Origin: Flavobacterium sp.
Lineage (GTDB): Bacteria > Bacteroidota > Bacteroidia > Flavobacteriales > Flavobacteriaceae
DNA: 64,000 nt
Direction of reading: 5' to 3'
Assembly: GCF_004295795.1 (NCBI RefSeq)
Contig: NZ_SEBR01000005.1
Coordinates: 174,984-238,983, forward strand
Positions 36,041 to 45,635 of this stretch are shown here, piece after piece. The notes below the pieces were generated by a model. The model was given only the letters and a program-made list of their open reading frames with translations. It had not been told where the DNA came from and made no database searches. Both the position numbers and the translations under genes were made by a program. Numbering within the stretch: position 1 is the first letter of the stretch; each line of letters opens with the position of its first letter.

Positions 36041-36660
36041 TTGTCGTAAGACGATCCTTTTTCTTTTTATTTTAATTCTGTGTTCACGGAAATTATTTCA
36101 CTCGAAACCTAAATAAATAAGCTTTGCTTATTTTGCTTTCTGCGGCAGCTGCGCTGCCGCAGGCTTTGATTTTGATTCGTCGCCTGTCCGGCGGGGACTT
36201 CTTTTGCCTCGCCGCAAAAGAAGCAAAAAGGCTCGCGGCACGACCGATTTTGGCGACCTGACAGCCTTGGAAATTCGGGAATTAAAGGAACTCGCGGGAA
36301 GCTTTTCTCGAAACGACTTTCTCTTTGGGTCGCTCAAACAACTTTTAATTCTGCGAATTTCCAAGACGTCAGGTGCCCGCCAAAACGCTCAAATGCCGGA
36401 CTGATAGGAAAGTGTCTATTGACATTTTTAACTTTGTTGAATCTTCGGGCCCGGAGATTTTTGTGAAACGACTTGCTATCTGCTTGGGCCTCGATTTCCT
36501 CCGCTGTCGCTTTGGAAAAATGCGTCTCCGAAACACCATATTCCGTCAATCGCAGGAATCGTTTCCATAACGTCGTCACCTGAATCTTTTGGCTTTGAAA
36601 ACCCGTGCTTCGAACAGCCAAAGAACCAGTCGAAAATTGGTGGAAAGCCGCATTTTCCTA

Positions 36661-36693
36661 AGACCTAACAAATCTCCAAGATTTGTTAGGTCT
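36661..36693. repeat. Perfect 15-base palindrome
   Basis: AGACCTAACAAATCT, a CCA loop, and AGATTTGTTAGGTCT. It has the outline of the ACCTGCAAGGTT palindromes (ACCT...AGGT arms, short loop) with a different core. Confidence 0.75.
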
Positions 36694-36725
36694 GGCCGAA
36701 GTTCGAGGAAAAAACCGAGAGTTGA

Positions 36726-36742
36726 TTACAGATTTTCTGTAG
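36726..36742 (+). repeat. TTACAGATTTTCTGTAA-family dispersed palindrome, copy 5
   Basis: TTACAGATTTTCTGTAG, one base from the perfect form. It lies inside the 1.02-kb element. Confidence 0.5.
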
Positions 36743-36989
36743 AAAATGTTAAGGTTTTTGAACCGAATGGTTGTTTAGGACAAAACGTCAAAACCAAGAT
36801 TCTCGATTAAAGCCAACCGAATGTTTCCGTCAAGGACACACCTGTTTTTCGCTACGAAGCCAAACGAGAGGTTCTAAAAACCGAAAAATTTCCTACGGAG
36901 ACAATTTTTAGCGCAGCGAAGCAAGCTAAAAAGCAAATAAACACTTCCAATTAGTCCGCGGCCTAAGCACAAAACGCGGGCACCTGACG

Positions 36990-38936
36990 TCACGAAAATT
37001 GTAGACCCGAGCAACGCGAATTGACGGAGCTTTGCGGAGTAAATGAAAAACTGTTTGAGCCAGAAAAGAGCATCCGGCGAAAAAGTAGTTTCCGGCGAGT
37101 TTTTTTCATTTCCGAATTTTTGGGGCTGTCAGGTCGCGTTTTTGGTTCAGCCGCAAGGCATTTTTGGTTCTTTTGTTGCCAGACAAAAGAACTCCCCGCC
37201 GGACACAAATAAGCATAAAGCCTCAACTCATAAGTAGTGAGAGTACTGTGTTTCCGCTCGAGATCATAAAAGAAATCCGGATGCACTTGTTCAAAATGCA
37301 GTCGGAACTTTTCCCAATCGGCATCCATATAACGGTTGTTTTGGATTGCCGATTTTATCCGTTCCATTTGGTTTTCGGGAATGGCGTTTTTGGGCAGTTC
37401 GTCGATGCGCTGTTGCAATTGCGACAACATTTCGTTTTTCTGGGAAAGGAACAAGGTCGTCGAGGCCAATTCGCGTTGGTTGAACTCGAGTTTTTCCTGC
37501 AATTGCTGTTTTTGGCGCGTGGCTTCGAGGTTTTCGAGTTTGTTCTTGAGTTGAATGTTCTCGTTTTCTACTCGCAAGGCGAATGCTTCGGCTTCCTGGT
37601 GCGTGAATTTGGTCTGTAAGGTGTCGAATTGCTTTTGTTTCTCTCGCGATTTGCTTCGGTGGCGTCTTACCAATACGTAAATGATCAGCAAAGCCAGCAC
37701 ACTCAGTCCGATTATCGACAAATTCCGTATCAGCTTCTGTTCGGCTAAAGCCTTTGTGGCGGCGCGATCGCGGGCTTGCTGTTCGGTCCTGAAATCGAAA
37801 TTGAGCTGTTGTTCGGTGAGCTTTCGAAGGTTCTCCGAATTGAACACCGAATCGCTCGCCTGCTTGAACTTTTCGTGGTAGTCGAGAGCGAGTTTAAAGT
37901 TGCCTTTGTCGCGATTTATCGATGAGAATTGTCTGTAAACCTCGGCTTGCATGTCAAAACCACCATTTTGGTTGGCAAGTGTTTCGGCTTTTGTCATAAA
38001 GGAAAGAGCTTTCTCGAAATTTTGCATCTTTTGGTAATAAGTACCCAAGTTTGTGTAAGACGAAAACAGTCCGAAAGAATCCTCGAGTTTTTGCCTGATC
38101 TCAAGCGCCGATTCAAAGTAGAAAAATGCCAGTTCGTCTTTGTCGGCATCCAAATAAATCATACCCAAAGTCGAGTAGTTGTTGGCAAGCGAAATCAAGT
38201 TGTTTTCGGCTTTGGCGAACTTGATTCCTTGCTCGAGATAGGCTTTGGCGATTTTGTCCTGTTTGAGTTGTTGGTAAATTTCGGCTATGTTCTGACAAAC
38301 ATAAGATTTACCGAAGTCGACCTTGTGCAAGCGTTGCAGATCGAGACATTTCTTGAAGTAGGTGAGTGCTTCCTTGGTTCGCTTCTGATCCTGAAGCATA
38401 ATGGCGATGTTGTTGGTCAAACCTACCTGAAGTTCGATGTCTTTTGAATGATTGGCAATCGAAAGTGCTTTGAGCATGTGCCGCAAAGCTTCGTTGAGAA
38501 TGCCTTGTTTGGCGAAAACGACGCCTATGTTCGCCTCGACTTGCGCGACTTGTTTTTGGTCGCCCAGCTTTTCAGCAATTTCCAACGACTGGTTGAAAAG
38601 TTGCAGCGCTTTGTCGTGCTCGCTGCGGTAATCGTAAATATTGGCTTGCTGGTTCAATGCCTTTGACATTCCGGATTCAAAGCCGATTTCTTTGGAGATA
38701 AGATAGCTTTGATTGGCGATTTTCAGTGCTCGCGCAGGATCGTTTGTGTGAATTTGTCCGTAAAGCGAAAAAAGCAATTTCACTTTCGCGCTGTCTTTCA
38801 AAGTGTAGGAAGTCTCGCCGGCATCTTTCCTGGTTTTGTCGTAAGCCGAAATGATTCGTGAAATGCTGTCAGACTTGGCATGTTGGGCAAAAACAGGAAT
38901 GCCGAAAAGCCAGATCGTGATAAGTAAAATCTTCAT
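36990..38936 (-). pseudogene. TPR-repeat LuxR-like regulator, C-terminal helix-turn-helix replaced by a repeat element
   Basis: Start at 38936 gives a signal peptide (MKILLITIWLFGIPVFAQ). The product has six or more TPR repeats (about 70-370), a transmembrane helix near residue 405 (NLSIIGLSVLALLIIYVLVRR), a coiled coil (about 430-510) and the start of the family's C-terminal output domain (HSTLTTYELRLYAYL). In relatives this leads into a LuxR-type helix-turn-helix (LxNKEIAxxLxI). Here the frame runs at AYL directly into the inverted repeat of the 1.02-kb element (CPAGSSFVWQQKNQ...) and ends 71 codons later. The gene is therefore probably inactive for DNA binding, though the sensor part is intact. 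Confidence 0.72.
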
Positions 38937-39128
38937 TAACAGCGCTGCGGAAAAATTTATGGGAATTGCTTTTGTAAACTTCATCGGGCGCAAAGAAAAT
39001 CAATTGGCGAAACCTGGAAAGAATTATCGGTGCAAATCCGCGAAAAATCGATGTATGGCAAAATTTGGTTTTTACTGAGATTCAAACAAGATTTTCAGAT
39101 GCCAAACATCCGAATCGAAATAAGAAAA

Positions 39129-40628
39129 TCAATCGGCAAACGCCTCGCTCTTCGCCCCATAAAAGCGTTTCACCAAGCCGTCGAGCCTTCTAACGTAGTC
39201 ATCGGTCAGCCAATCTTTGAAACTTTTTGTCGAATTGTCCAGCAACTTGACGTATTCCTTGACGCGCAGTTCGATGTCGGGTTTCAGGGTTTCGGCCAAC
39301 TTTAGCGCGTGCGACAGCGATTCGGCGTTTTCCAGACAAATTGCCGCATGTTGACGAATCGAATTCTTGATCGCGTCCTTGTGCGAATCGCCGCTTTCGA
39401 GAAAAGCCTTCGCGATGTCGAAGCTTACGTTGGCACTATTGGCGAACTGGGCGCGTGCATCGGCTGTGATTCCTGTTTTTGGCGACGTATGCTCGTCTCT
39501 CGATTCGAGTTGTGCGATGAAACTTTCGGGATCGTCGAACACGAATTGCCAATCTACAAAATCGTTCCAATTGCCGAATCTTTCGATGTTGTTGCCCAAG
39601 TCCACGATCGTGAACGTCTTTTTGTTGGCCAGCCATCGCGCACCGCGACCGACCATTTGGTGATAAAGCGTCATCGAAGTCGTGGCGCGGTTCAACAATA
39701 ATGCCTGAACGCTTGGCTCGTCGAAACCCGTCGTGAGAATGCTCACCGAAGTCAATATTGCACCTCTCGTCTTTTTGAACCATTTGAGAATTTCTTCGCG
39801 TTCTTTTTCGGATGTCCGATTGTCCAGATGCCGAATGTCGCAGCCTTGATCCTCAAACAGTTTATGGACTTTGAGCGAAGTGGCGATCCCGTTGTTGAAA
39901 ATGAGCGTTTTCTTGTGTACACAATTGTTTTTGTATGCGTCGAATAAGGTTTGTTGCATTGCAGGCAACGAGTAAAGCGCATCCGAAGAACTAATCGTGT
40001 AATCGCCGTTGGAGCCTTTGGCAAGTCCGTTCAAGTCGACAGGTATGCTCACAGACTTTGGTTTGGCGAGAAAATTCGCATCGACGAGCGCGGCAATGCT
40101 TTCGCCTACGATGAGCTCGTCATAAGTGTCTTTCATTGGTTTGCCGCCATCTGAACTCAAGGGCGTTGCTGTTGCGCCCACGATAAAAGCATTCGGGAAA
40201 TTGTCCAATAATTTGTGGAAGGAATTGTTGTGCGCCTCGTCGATTATGACCAAACCGACGTCTGTCACGTCGATTTCTTTGTCTCTTATCCGATTTTTCA
40301 AAGTCTCAACCATCGCGACCATACAACTGCAAGCACTTGTCGGACTGAGCGAATCGCTTGTCAGCAAATAGCTTTCCACGCCGGCGTTTTTGAGTGTGCG
40401 TCCGGTTTGGGCGCATAGTTCGATCCTGTGCGTGAGAATTGCGACGCGTCTTCCGAATTGCTCGAGATATCGTTTGGCAAGTTCGCAAAAGATGACCGTC
40501 TTTCCGCCTCCGGTTGGGAGCTGATAAAGTGCGTTATAACCTGAGCCGTGTTGGCTAATCAATTTAAGGATTCTGGAAATGTCGCGCTCTTGGTGGCGAT
40601 ACGGTTTGACAGATGCGGAGCTTGCCAT
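39129..40628 (-). CDS. SF2 DEAD/DEAH-type helicase
   Basis: 499 residues. Walker A LPTGGGKTVIF, motif Ia AILTHRIEL, DEAH box IIDEAH, motif III GATATPL, then the second RecA lobe with LIFNNGIATS, SILTTGFDEP and MVGRGARW. The layout is that of the small SSL2/type-I-restriction-like helicases (RadD/YejH group) of about 500 residues with a short C-terminal domain. Likely role is DNA repair or remodelling. No methylase or specificity subunit is nearby, so a restriction function is not supported. Confidence 0.87.
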   Translation of the reverse strand: MASSASVKPYRHQERDISRILKLISQHGSGYNALYQLPTGGGKTVIFCELAKRYLEQFGRRVAILTHRIELCAQTGRTLKNAGVESYLLTSDSLSPTSACSCMVAMVETLKNRIRDKEIDVTDVGLVIIDEAHNNSFHKLLDNFPNAFIVGATATPLSSDGGKPMKDTYDELIVGESIAALVDANFLAKPKSVSIPVDLNGLAKGSNGDYTISSSDALYSLPAMQQTLFDAYKNNCVHKKTLIFNNGIATSLKVHKLFEDQGCDIRHLDNRTSEKEREEILKWFKKTRGAILTSVSILTTGFDEPSVQALLLNRATTSMTLYHQMVGRGARWLANKKTFTIVDLGNNIERFGNWNDFVDWQFVFDDPESFIAQLESRDEHTSPKTGITADARAQFANSANVSFDIAKAFLESGDSHKDAIKNSIRQHAAICLENAESLSHALKLAETLKPDIELRVKEYVKLLDNSTKSFKDWLTDDYVRRLDGLVKRFYGAKSEAFAD

Positions 40629-40831
40629 GGGATGAAACGTTTTTCGGATTCAAAAATAGGCGCGGACGTGTTTCGTGGCGTTGCATAATTCGCGGTTCGC
40701 GTGCCATCTTTATCAGCTTGGAAATCTAGGTGAAAATCAAAAGAATATGAAAACACAAATCCGGAAGCGATGCCACTTAAAACAGTATCTTTACTTGCGA
40801 TGGTTGATTTCACAACCGAACATGAAGCGGT

Positions 40832-42058
40832 ATGGATTCGAATAACTTTCCTAATGAAGTAGTTGACTTGTCTACACTTGCGAATGCCGCAAACGCCTGT
40901 TGCCTGATTGCCGTTCCGTCTTTGGAAATCGTGGCGGCCAATGGAAAAATGCTTTCGTATTGGAGCAAAATCGGGAAAAAGATGAACGGAAAAGTTCAGC
41001 CTCACGACGCTGTTTTTGAGCTTATCGGTCGCTGTTTGGCCGTTGGCGTCGGTGCCGAAGAAAAAGCCAGTCAGGAATTTTCCATCACCGGCGATTTGTT
41101 GTATTTCGATCACGAGGTGCGTCCGTTGGGAAATCCATCCGAAGAAATCGTTACTGTCGCTTATAGTGTTTACGATGTGACCGATGGAGTTCCGCAAAAT
41201 GGAAGTACATCGGACAATCAGAAAAAATCCGCAAAAGAAGATCTGAAAAGCGAAAACCGATCGGAAAATCTCACGGATCTTTACAGCGAAATATCGGTTG
41301 CGAACAAAAATCTCGAGGTTTCCAACGATAAATTGCGCGCATCCAACGAACAATTATCAGAATATGCCTACATCGTAAGCCATGATCTGCAAGAGCCGCT
41401 TCGAAAGATTTCGTTTTATGCGTCAGTTCTTGATGAAACTGCGCACTTGTCCGAAAACGACAAAATCATAACCCACAAGATTGGTGAATCGGCAAAACGC
41501 ATGCGGAAACTGCTTGGCGATGTGCTCGAATACTCCAAATTGCAACGCTCTCAACGCATGTTTCGCCCTGTTGACCTGAATGAGGCAATCGGCAATGTTT
41601 TGGAAGACTTTGAGATTCAGATCGCTGAACGAAATGCGAAAATCGAAGTCGGTAATTTGCCAAAAATCGACGGGATCGGCTTGCAGATAAACCAACTTTT
41701 TTGCAATTTGCTTAGTAATGCGCTCAAGTTTTGTGACAGGCTTCCGTTGATTGAAATCACTTCGAATGAACTTTCGCAAGACAGGATCAAATCGTTTTTT
41801 CCAGATGCCGAAGCGAGTTCAAGCTATTACGACATAGCTGTAAAAGACAACGGAATTGGTTTCGAGGCCAAGTACAACGAACAGATTTTCGAGATTTTCA
41901 AACGGCTTCACAGTCAGGGCGATTTTCCGGGTTCGGGCATCGGCTTGGCGCATTGCCGAAAAATCGCGGCCAACCACGGTGGGCATCTTTATGCCGAATC
42001 GACTCCGGGTTTGGGTTCGACTTTTCATTTTCTGATTCCGAACAAACATCCTAAATAA
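40832..42058 (+). CDS. Sensor histidine kinase, phytochrome-like HisKA type
   Basis: 408 residues, cytoplasmic. The N-terminal 115 residues form a PAS-like sensing part (LIAVPSLEIVAANGKML, later VRPLGNPSEEIVTVAYSVYDVTD); a coiled coil follows (150-195); the H box is YIVSHDLQEPLRKISFYAS; N, G1 and G2 boxes are NLLSNALKFC, VKDNGIGFE and GSGIGLAHCRKIA. It lacks transmembrane segments, so it senses an internal signal. It directly precedes two receiver-only proteins and probably signals through them. Confidence 0.9.
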   Translation: MDSNNFPNEVVDLSTLANAANACCLIAVPSLEIVAANGKMLSYWSKIGKKMNGKVQPHDAVFELIGRCLAVGVGAEEKASQEFSITGDLLYFDHEVRPLGNPSEEIVTVAYSVYDVTDGVPQNGSTSDNQKKSAKEDLKSENRSENLTDLYSEISVANKNLEVSNDKLRASNEQLSEYAYIVSHDLQEPLRKISFYASVLDETAHLSENDKIITHKIGESAKRMRKLLGDVLEYSKLQRSQRMFRPVDLNEAIGNVLEDFEIQIAERNAKIEVGNLPKIDGIGLQINQLFCNLLSNALKFCDRLPLIEITSNELSQDRIKSFFPDAEASSSYYDIAVKDNGIGFEAKYNEQIFEIFKRLHSQGDFPGSGIGLAHCRKIAANHGGHLYAESTPGLGSTFHFLIPNKHPK

Positions 42059-42068
42059 ACATCCTAAC

Positions 42069-42491
42069 ATGTCAAAAAAAGGACCTATTTTATTAATTGA
42101 GGACGATCTCAACGACGTTGATGTGATTGTAAGTGCGCTCAAAGAAAATTCCGTGAAAAACGTCATCAAGCATTTCGGCAAGGCGCAAGATGCTTTGGAT
42201 TATCTCGCCAAGACGACCGAACAGCCATTCCTGGTCATTTCCGACATCATGATGAACACCATGAACGGACTCGAATTGCGAAAAACCATAGACGAGAATG
42301 AATTCCTCAGGAAAAAATCGATCCCGTTTATTTTTCTCACACAAGCCGTGAGCCAAGACGTCGTTGACGAGGCTTATGATTTGACCGTACAAGGCTTTTT
42401 CGAAAAAGGGAACAATTATGAAGACGTGAAAAAACAGTTGGATTGCATGGTTTCGTATTGGTCGAAATGCGTGCATCCAAATTCGTTTTAG
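42069..42491 (+). CDS. Single-domain response regulator
   Basis: 140 residues, receiver domain only. Acidic pair in LLIEDDLNDVDV, phospho-acceptor Asp in LVISDIMMNTMNGLEL, Thr in FIFLTQAV and Lys in FFEKGNNYEDV. No output domain. It follows the kinase by ten bases. Receivers of this type work as phospho-relays or protein-binding modules next to bacteriophytochrome-like kinases. Confidence 0.9.
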   Translation: MSKKGPILLIEDDLNDVDVIVSALKENSVKNVIKHFGKAQDALDYLAKTTEQPFLVISDIMMNTMNGLELRKTIDENEFLRKKSIPFIFLTQAVSQDVVDEAYDLTVQGFFEKGNNYEDVKKQLDCMVSYWSKCVHPNSF

Positions 42492-42529
42492 TCTTATACT
42501 ACATCTGATAAACAGTTTCTTACAAAAAA

Positions 42530-42976
42530 ATGCGATACAATAAATCCCGTGTGTTTTTGGCAGACGATGATCCCGAAGACCGTCTGTTTTTCAAGATTGC
42601 GATAGATCAAATCGACGATCTCGTCGTGGCGCTCGAAACTTTTAACGACGGGGAATCGCTGATGCAACACTTGGCCGAATGCAAAGATCTTCCTTACATC
42701 GTCTTTCTGGATTTGAACATGCCCGGAAAAAGCGGACATACTTGTCTGGAAGAAATCCGTCAGAATAGCCGATACGACAAGGTTTCTGTGGCGATTTATT
42801 CCACGTCGGCAACCGATGAAGATATCGAGGCGACTTTCGTGTCGGGCGCGAACGTTTACATTCCGAAACCAGATGATGTGGCCACACTTCGACAGATCAT
42901 CAGGCACGTGCTCAAAACCGACCTGGGCTTTTCGCTTTCCAATATCAGTAAGGAGAATTTTTTATTGCGGATGTGA
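42530..42976 (+). CDS. Single-domain response regulator
   Basis: 148 residues. Acidic triplet in VFLADDDPEDRLFF, Asp in IVFLDLNMPGKSGH, Ser/Thr in VAIYSTSA, Lys in VYIPKPDDVA. Different from its neighbour at 42069 (low identity), so it is not a recent duplication. Two receivers beside one kinase suggest a branched relay. The 38-base gap before it contains no clear terminator. Confidence 0.9.
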   Translation: MRYNKSRVFLADDDPEDRLFFKIAIDQIDDLVVALETFNDGESLMQHLAECKDLPYIVFLDLNMPGKSGHTCLEEIRQNSRYDKVSVAIYSTSATDEDIEATFVSGANVYIPKPDDVATLRQIIRHVLKTDLGFSLSNISKENFLLRM

Positions 42977-43013
42977 CGTATCGTCCTGCTGCTCTTCTCT
43001 GCATTTTTACCGT

Positions 43014-43361
43014 TTACACCATATCGGCAATAATCACTTCGCGATGCTTCGATCCCCATTCCGCAAGGTCGTGGATGAGGTTTTGCAAAGACCATCCGTA
43101 TTCCGTGAGATTGTAATGTACAGATATTGGTTGTGTATCTGACACCGTCCGTTTGACGAGTTTATTCTGTTCCAAATCACGCAACTCTTTGCTCAATTGC
43201 TTGTTGGAAATCCCGTTCATGTCGTTGAGGATTTCAGAAAATCTGCGCTCTTTGTAATAGCACATCGAGGAAAGAATCGAGATTTTCCATTTTCCGCTCA
43301 GCACATCCATGGCGTCGTGAATGGCCATGATGTCTTTTTTGTGGCATACGTTTTCTGACAT
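43014..43361 (-). CDS. HxlR-family transcriptional regulator
   Basis: 115 residues, the usual size. Conserved Cys near the N-terminus (SENVCHKKDIMAIHDAMD), then VLSGKWKISILSSMCYYKERRFSEI, GISNKQLSKELRDLEQNKLV and VHYNLTEYGWSLQNLIHDLAEWG. HxlR proteins often sense aldehydes, quinones or oxidants through this Cys. It is divergent from the SDR at 43467, whose promoter it probably controls. Confidence 0.9.
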   Translation of the reverse strand: MSENVCHKKDIMAIHDAMDVLSGKWKISILSSMCYYKERRFSEILNDMNGISNKQLSKELRDLEQNKLVKRTVSDTQPISVHYNLTEYGWSLQNLIHDLAEWGSKHREVIIADMV

Positions 43362-43369
43362 AAGTTACT

Positions 43370-43439
43370 TGGTTACCCAAAAGATACCGTTACTTTTGGT
43401 TATTTGGTTACAAAAGTAAACCAAAGTGACGTAAATTTG
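43370..43439. promoter_or_regulatory. Divergent HxlR/SDR control region
   Basis: The gap holds repeated GGTTAC units (TTGGTTACCC, TTGGTTACAAAAG) and a near-palindrome GGTTACAAAAGTAAACC, plausible HxlR sites. A TAAATTTG -7 box at 43432-43439 faces the SDR. There is no TTG 19 bases upstream, which is consistent with a regulated promoter. Confidence 0.5.
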
Positions 43440-43466
43440 TGCTCTGATAACAAAAAATTTATAACG

Positions 43467-44210
43467 ATGAGTTTAGCAAATAAAAACGTAGTAATTACAG
43501 GCGGCAGCACAGGAATCGGACTGGCCACGGCAAAAGCATTCCTGAACGCGGGAGCGAAAGTTTTGATTACAGGCCGAAGTGCCGATAACCTCAAAAAGGC
43601 GTCGGACGAAATCGGTAATCCGAATTTGACGACCGTGGTTTCGGACACTTCAAACCTCGAAGGCATTGCGCAACTGGAAAAGGCCGTAGCCGAAAGCGGA
43701 AATAAAATCGACGCGCTTTTCCTCAACGCCGGAGTTGCCGTATTCGGGCCAATCGAGCTCGCGACCGAAGCCGATTTCGATTACCAATTCAACACCAACG
43801 TCAAAGGGCATTTCTTCACGCTCCAAAAGCTTATTCCGCATTTGGCCGATGGTTCGTCCATCATATTCACGTCTTCTGGAGTTGCAACCGCAGCCGGAAT
43901 CGGATCGAGCATTTACTCGGCTACGAAAGGCGCGCTGAACAAGATCGCGCAAATTGCCTCGAACGAATTGGCCGAGAGAAAGATCCGCGTAAATATCGTG
44001 AGTCCTGGGCCGGTCGAAACGCCTGGATTGAATGCGCTCGCTTCTCCGGAAACTTTGACGCATCTGGCATCGGCGAACGCTTTGCAGCGACTTGGTCACG
44101 TCGATGAGGTTGCCAATTTGGTGGTGTTCCTGGCTTCTGATGCAGCGAGTTATATCAGTGGTGCGGATATTGCCGTTGATGGTGGTTATCTCACTTATCA
44201 ACGCAGGTAA
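43467..44210 (+). CDS. Short-chain dehydrogenase/reductase controlled by HxlR
   Basis: 247 residues from MSLANKNVVITGGSTGIGLA. Classical SDR: TGGSTGIG loop, NAGVAVFG, FTSSGVATAA, YSATKGALNKI and the C-terminal PGPVETPG, then ISGADIAVDGGY. The classical TGxxxGIG and SxxxYxxxK layout indicates a catalytic enzyme. A terminator follows. Confidence 0.92.
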   Translation: MSLANKNVVITGGSTGIGLATAKAFLNAGAKVLITGRSADNLKKASDEIGNPNLTTVVSDTSNLEGIAQLEKAVAESGNKIDALFLNAGVAVFGPIELATEADFDYQFNTNVKGHFFTLQKLIPHLADGSSIIFTSSGVATAAGIGSSIYSATKGALNKIAQIASNELAERKIRVNIVSPGPVETPGLNALASPETLTHLASANALQRLGHVDEVANLVVFLASDAASYISGADIAVDGGYLTYQRR

Positions 44211-44235
44211 ATGCTTGCAAAACAGATTTAGATTT

Positions 44236-44266
44236 AGCCGGAGGATTTTTTCTTTCGGCTTTTTTT
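44236..44266 (+). terminator. Intrinsic terminator of the SDR gene
   Basis: AGCCG and CGGCT form the stem base around a 15-base interior, followed by seven T. Confidence 0.7.
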
Positions 44267-44311
44267 GTGATTGGAAAAAGTGAATTCTCGCAAATTGCGC
44301 AGCAGAAAAAC

Positions 44312-44743
44312 TTAGCGTACAGCACCAACCTTCTTCAAAATATAACCCTTCCAATCGGCACCTCGAATTTCTCCGCTGATTAGGTAAAGTTGCCTCACCT
44401 GATTTTTTTCGACCTTGTACATATAAGCCATTCCCGCAACTTTTAAGTCTTGCAGCACGACCATATCGCCTTGCCACTTGAACGAGCCTTTCTGTACAAA
44501 TTCCTTTTCTTTGGTTTTGGTGGGCTTTACACTCAAGACATAAGTTTTATTTTCGTTGAGTTGCAACCTTGTTTCGATGCCCTCGCAGTTTGCGCAATCG
44601 GTGATACCGAAATAAGTGCCTTGCCAATTCATTGTTGCGACAGCTGACTTAGCTGCTTGCGCTTTCGCGGATTTTGTGCTTTGGGCAGCAGCAATCGTGC
44701 TTGAGATGACAAGGAGGCCGAAGATAAGGTGTGCGAATTTCAT
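44312..44743 (-). CDS. NlpE N-terminal-domain protein (copper-resistance-like)
   Basis: 143 residues with a signal peptide (MKFAHLIFGLLVISSTIAAAQ) and no lipobox. The mature part follows the NlpE pattern WQGTYFGITDCANCEGIETRL (CxxC present), LQLNENKTYVLSVKP, KGSFKWQGDMVVLQDL. In E. coli the NlpE lipoprotein senses envelope stress; the Bacteroidota proteins are of unknown role. The absence of a lipid anchor suggests a soluble periplasmic form. Confidence 0.85.
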   Translation of the reverse strand: MKFAHLIFGLLVISSTIAAAQSTKSAKAQAAKSAVATMNWQGTYFGITDCANCEGIETRLQLNENKTYVLSVKPTKTKEKEFVQKGSFKWQGDMVVLQDLKVAGMAYMYKVEKNQVRQLYLISGEIRGADWKGYILKKVGAVR

Positions 44744-44951
44744 GGTCTTTGGTAAAGATTGGCAGATTCAGAGGTGAATTTGTTTTCGTACCCAAATAAA
44801 CGAATTAAAGGATTGGTTGAGTAATTTATCCTATAAGAAAGCACGCGCTGCTCAAGCAAATTTGCCGGATAGCTTCCGACACATGTCCAGGCGCCATTTA
44901 CTAAATCGAGGAAAAAGGCTGATATTTCCTGGCCGGATTTCGTTGACAGAA

Positions 44952-45527
44952 CTATATCCCGATTGCCGTTTTTAGACGGTCATACTTTGTTTTTTGCACA
45001 TCGTTCATTTTGGCAACTAGATGTTTTTCGGAACTTATTTCATTGTAATCGATTTTCAAGCCTTGAAGAAATTCTAGCATATCATTCCATTCCCGGCCGT
45101 AAATTCTCGATAGGAGTTTGTAAAGATAAATCCAGTCATATGGTTCGTAAATGAGCTTGCATTTTACGACCTCTTTATTTTTTGTGAAATTATACAGACG
45201 GTACTCGTAGATACTTTTAAACATTTTCCGGCTGATTACCCTGCGTTGCAACATACGCTCACAAATTTCAAACAATCCAAGATATTCTTCGATCTTTACC
45301 CAATCTTTAGTGTCAGAAGGTTTGTCGTCCTTCCATTTTCCGTCCCTGAAGTCGTTGTGGACACATCTTCGATTTTCATGATGAAACATCTCTCTCAAAG
45401 ACAGCCAAAAATTTGCTTCATTAAACTTTGAGTCTCGTCTGACTTGATTTATGGATAGCAGCAATGCGGCTAATGCTCCAAGCCCTGAAAAAAAAGTTCC
45501 CCAGAGCGCCAATTCTTCTACTTTCAT
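44952..45527 (-). CDS. Membrane-anchored protein of unknown function
   Basis: 191 residues, not recognised by name. One N-terminal transmembrane helix (LWGTFFSGLGALAALLLSI), then a helical cytoplasmic domain with many Trp, Arg and Phe (FWLSLREMFHHENRRCVHND, YLGLFEICERML, YEYRLYNFTKN). This pattern is common among hypothetical proteins in accessory regions and resembles DUF4760-type proteins. It is the last gene of the protease-operon direction, 108 bases from its neighbour, and may or may not be cotranscribed. Confidence 0.65.
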   Translation of the reverse strand: MKVEELALWGTFFSGLGALAALLLSINQVRRDSKFNEANFWLSLREMFHHENRRCVHNDFRDGKWKDDKPSDTKDWVKIEEYLGLFEICERMLQRRVISRKMFKSIYEYRLYNFTKNKEVVKCKLIYEPYDWIYLYKLLSRIYGREWNDMLEFLQGLKIDYNEISSEKHLVAKMNDVQKTKYDRLKTAIGI

Positions 45528-45635
45528 GTTTATTGATTTTGACTGGGATTATTGCCGACAACGCGAGTTTGCCCAAAAAAAAGGAGGAAAATTCAAAAGT
45601 AATCTTCTTCCAAATATGATTTACCGGCTTTTGAG

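Larger units (their letters stand above)
35682..36989. other. 1.3-kb gene-free repeat region
   Basis: No confident gene. It contains copy B of the 147-base repeat (35894-36040), a GC-rich hairpin CTGCGGCAGCTGCGCTGCCG at 36141-36160, most of the inverted-repeat element 36185-37205, a 15-base perfect palindrome at 36661-36693 and a TTACAGATTTTCTG motif at 36726. A minus-strand open frame at 36334-36621 is internal to the element and shows no recognisable family. Confidence 0.6.
36185..37205. mobile_element. 1.02-kb non-autonomous element with about 200-base imperfect terminal inverted repeats
   Basis: The left end reads inward TGTCCGGCGGGGACTTCTTTTG; the right end, on the other strand, reads TGTCCGGCGGGGAGTTCTTTTG. 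Inside, complementarity continues: GGCTGTCAGGTCGC (right) matches GCGACCTGACAGCC (left), and GACGTCAGGTGCCCG (about 36365-36380) matches CGGGCACCTGACGTC (about 36978-36992). The centre has no transposase. The right end replaces the last codons of the TPR regulator gene exactly after an AYL codon triplet, so the element is taken as inserted or recombined there. No target duplication was found. Confidence 0.6.

Noticed and set aside
36334..36621. Minus-strand frame of 95 codons inside the inverted-repeat element
   Set aside because: Both ends read through the terminal repeat, there is no recognisable family, and no promoter was found. It may be a relic of an element gene, but this cannot be supported.
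39129..40628. Reading the SF2 helicase as a type I restriction subunit
   Set aside because: The length (499 residues) and the absence of an endonuclease domain, methylase or specificity gene argue against it.
40559..41353. 264-codon minus-strand frame
   Set aside because: It overlaps the helicase start and the well-supported histidine kinase on the opposite strand, and its composition is that of antisense to real coding sequence.
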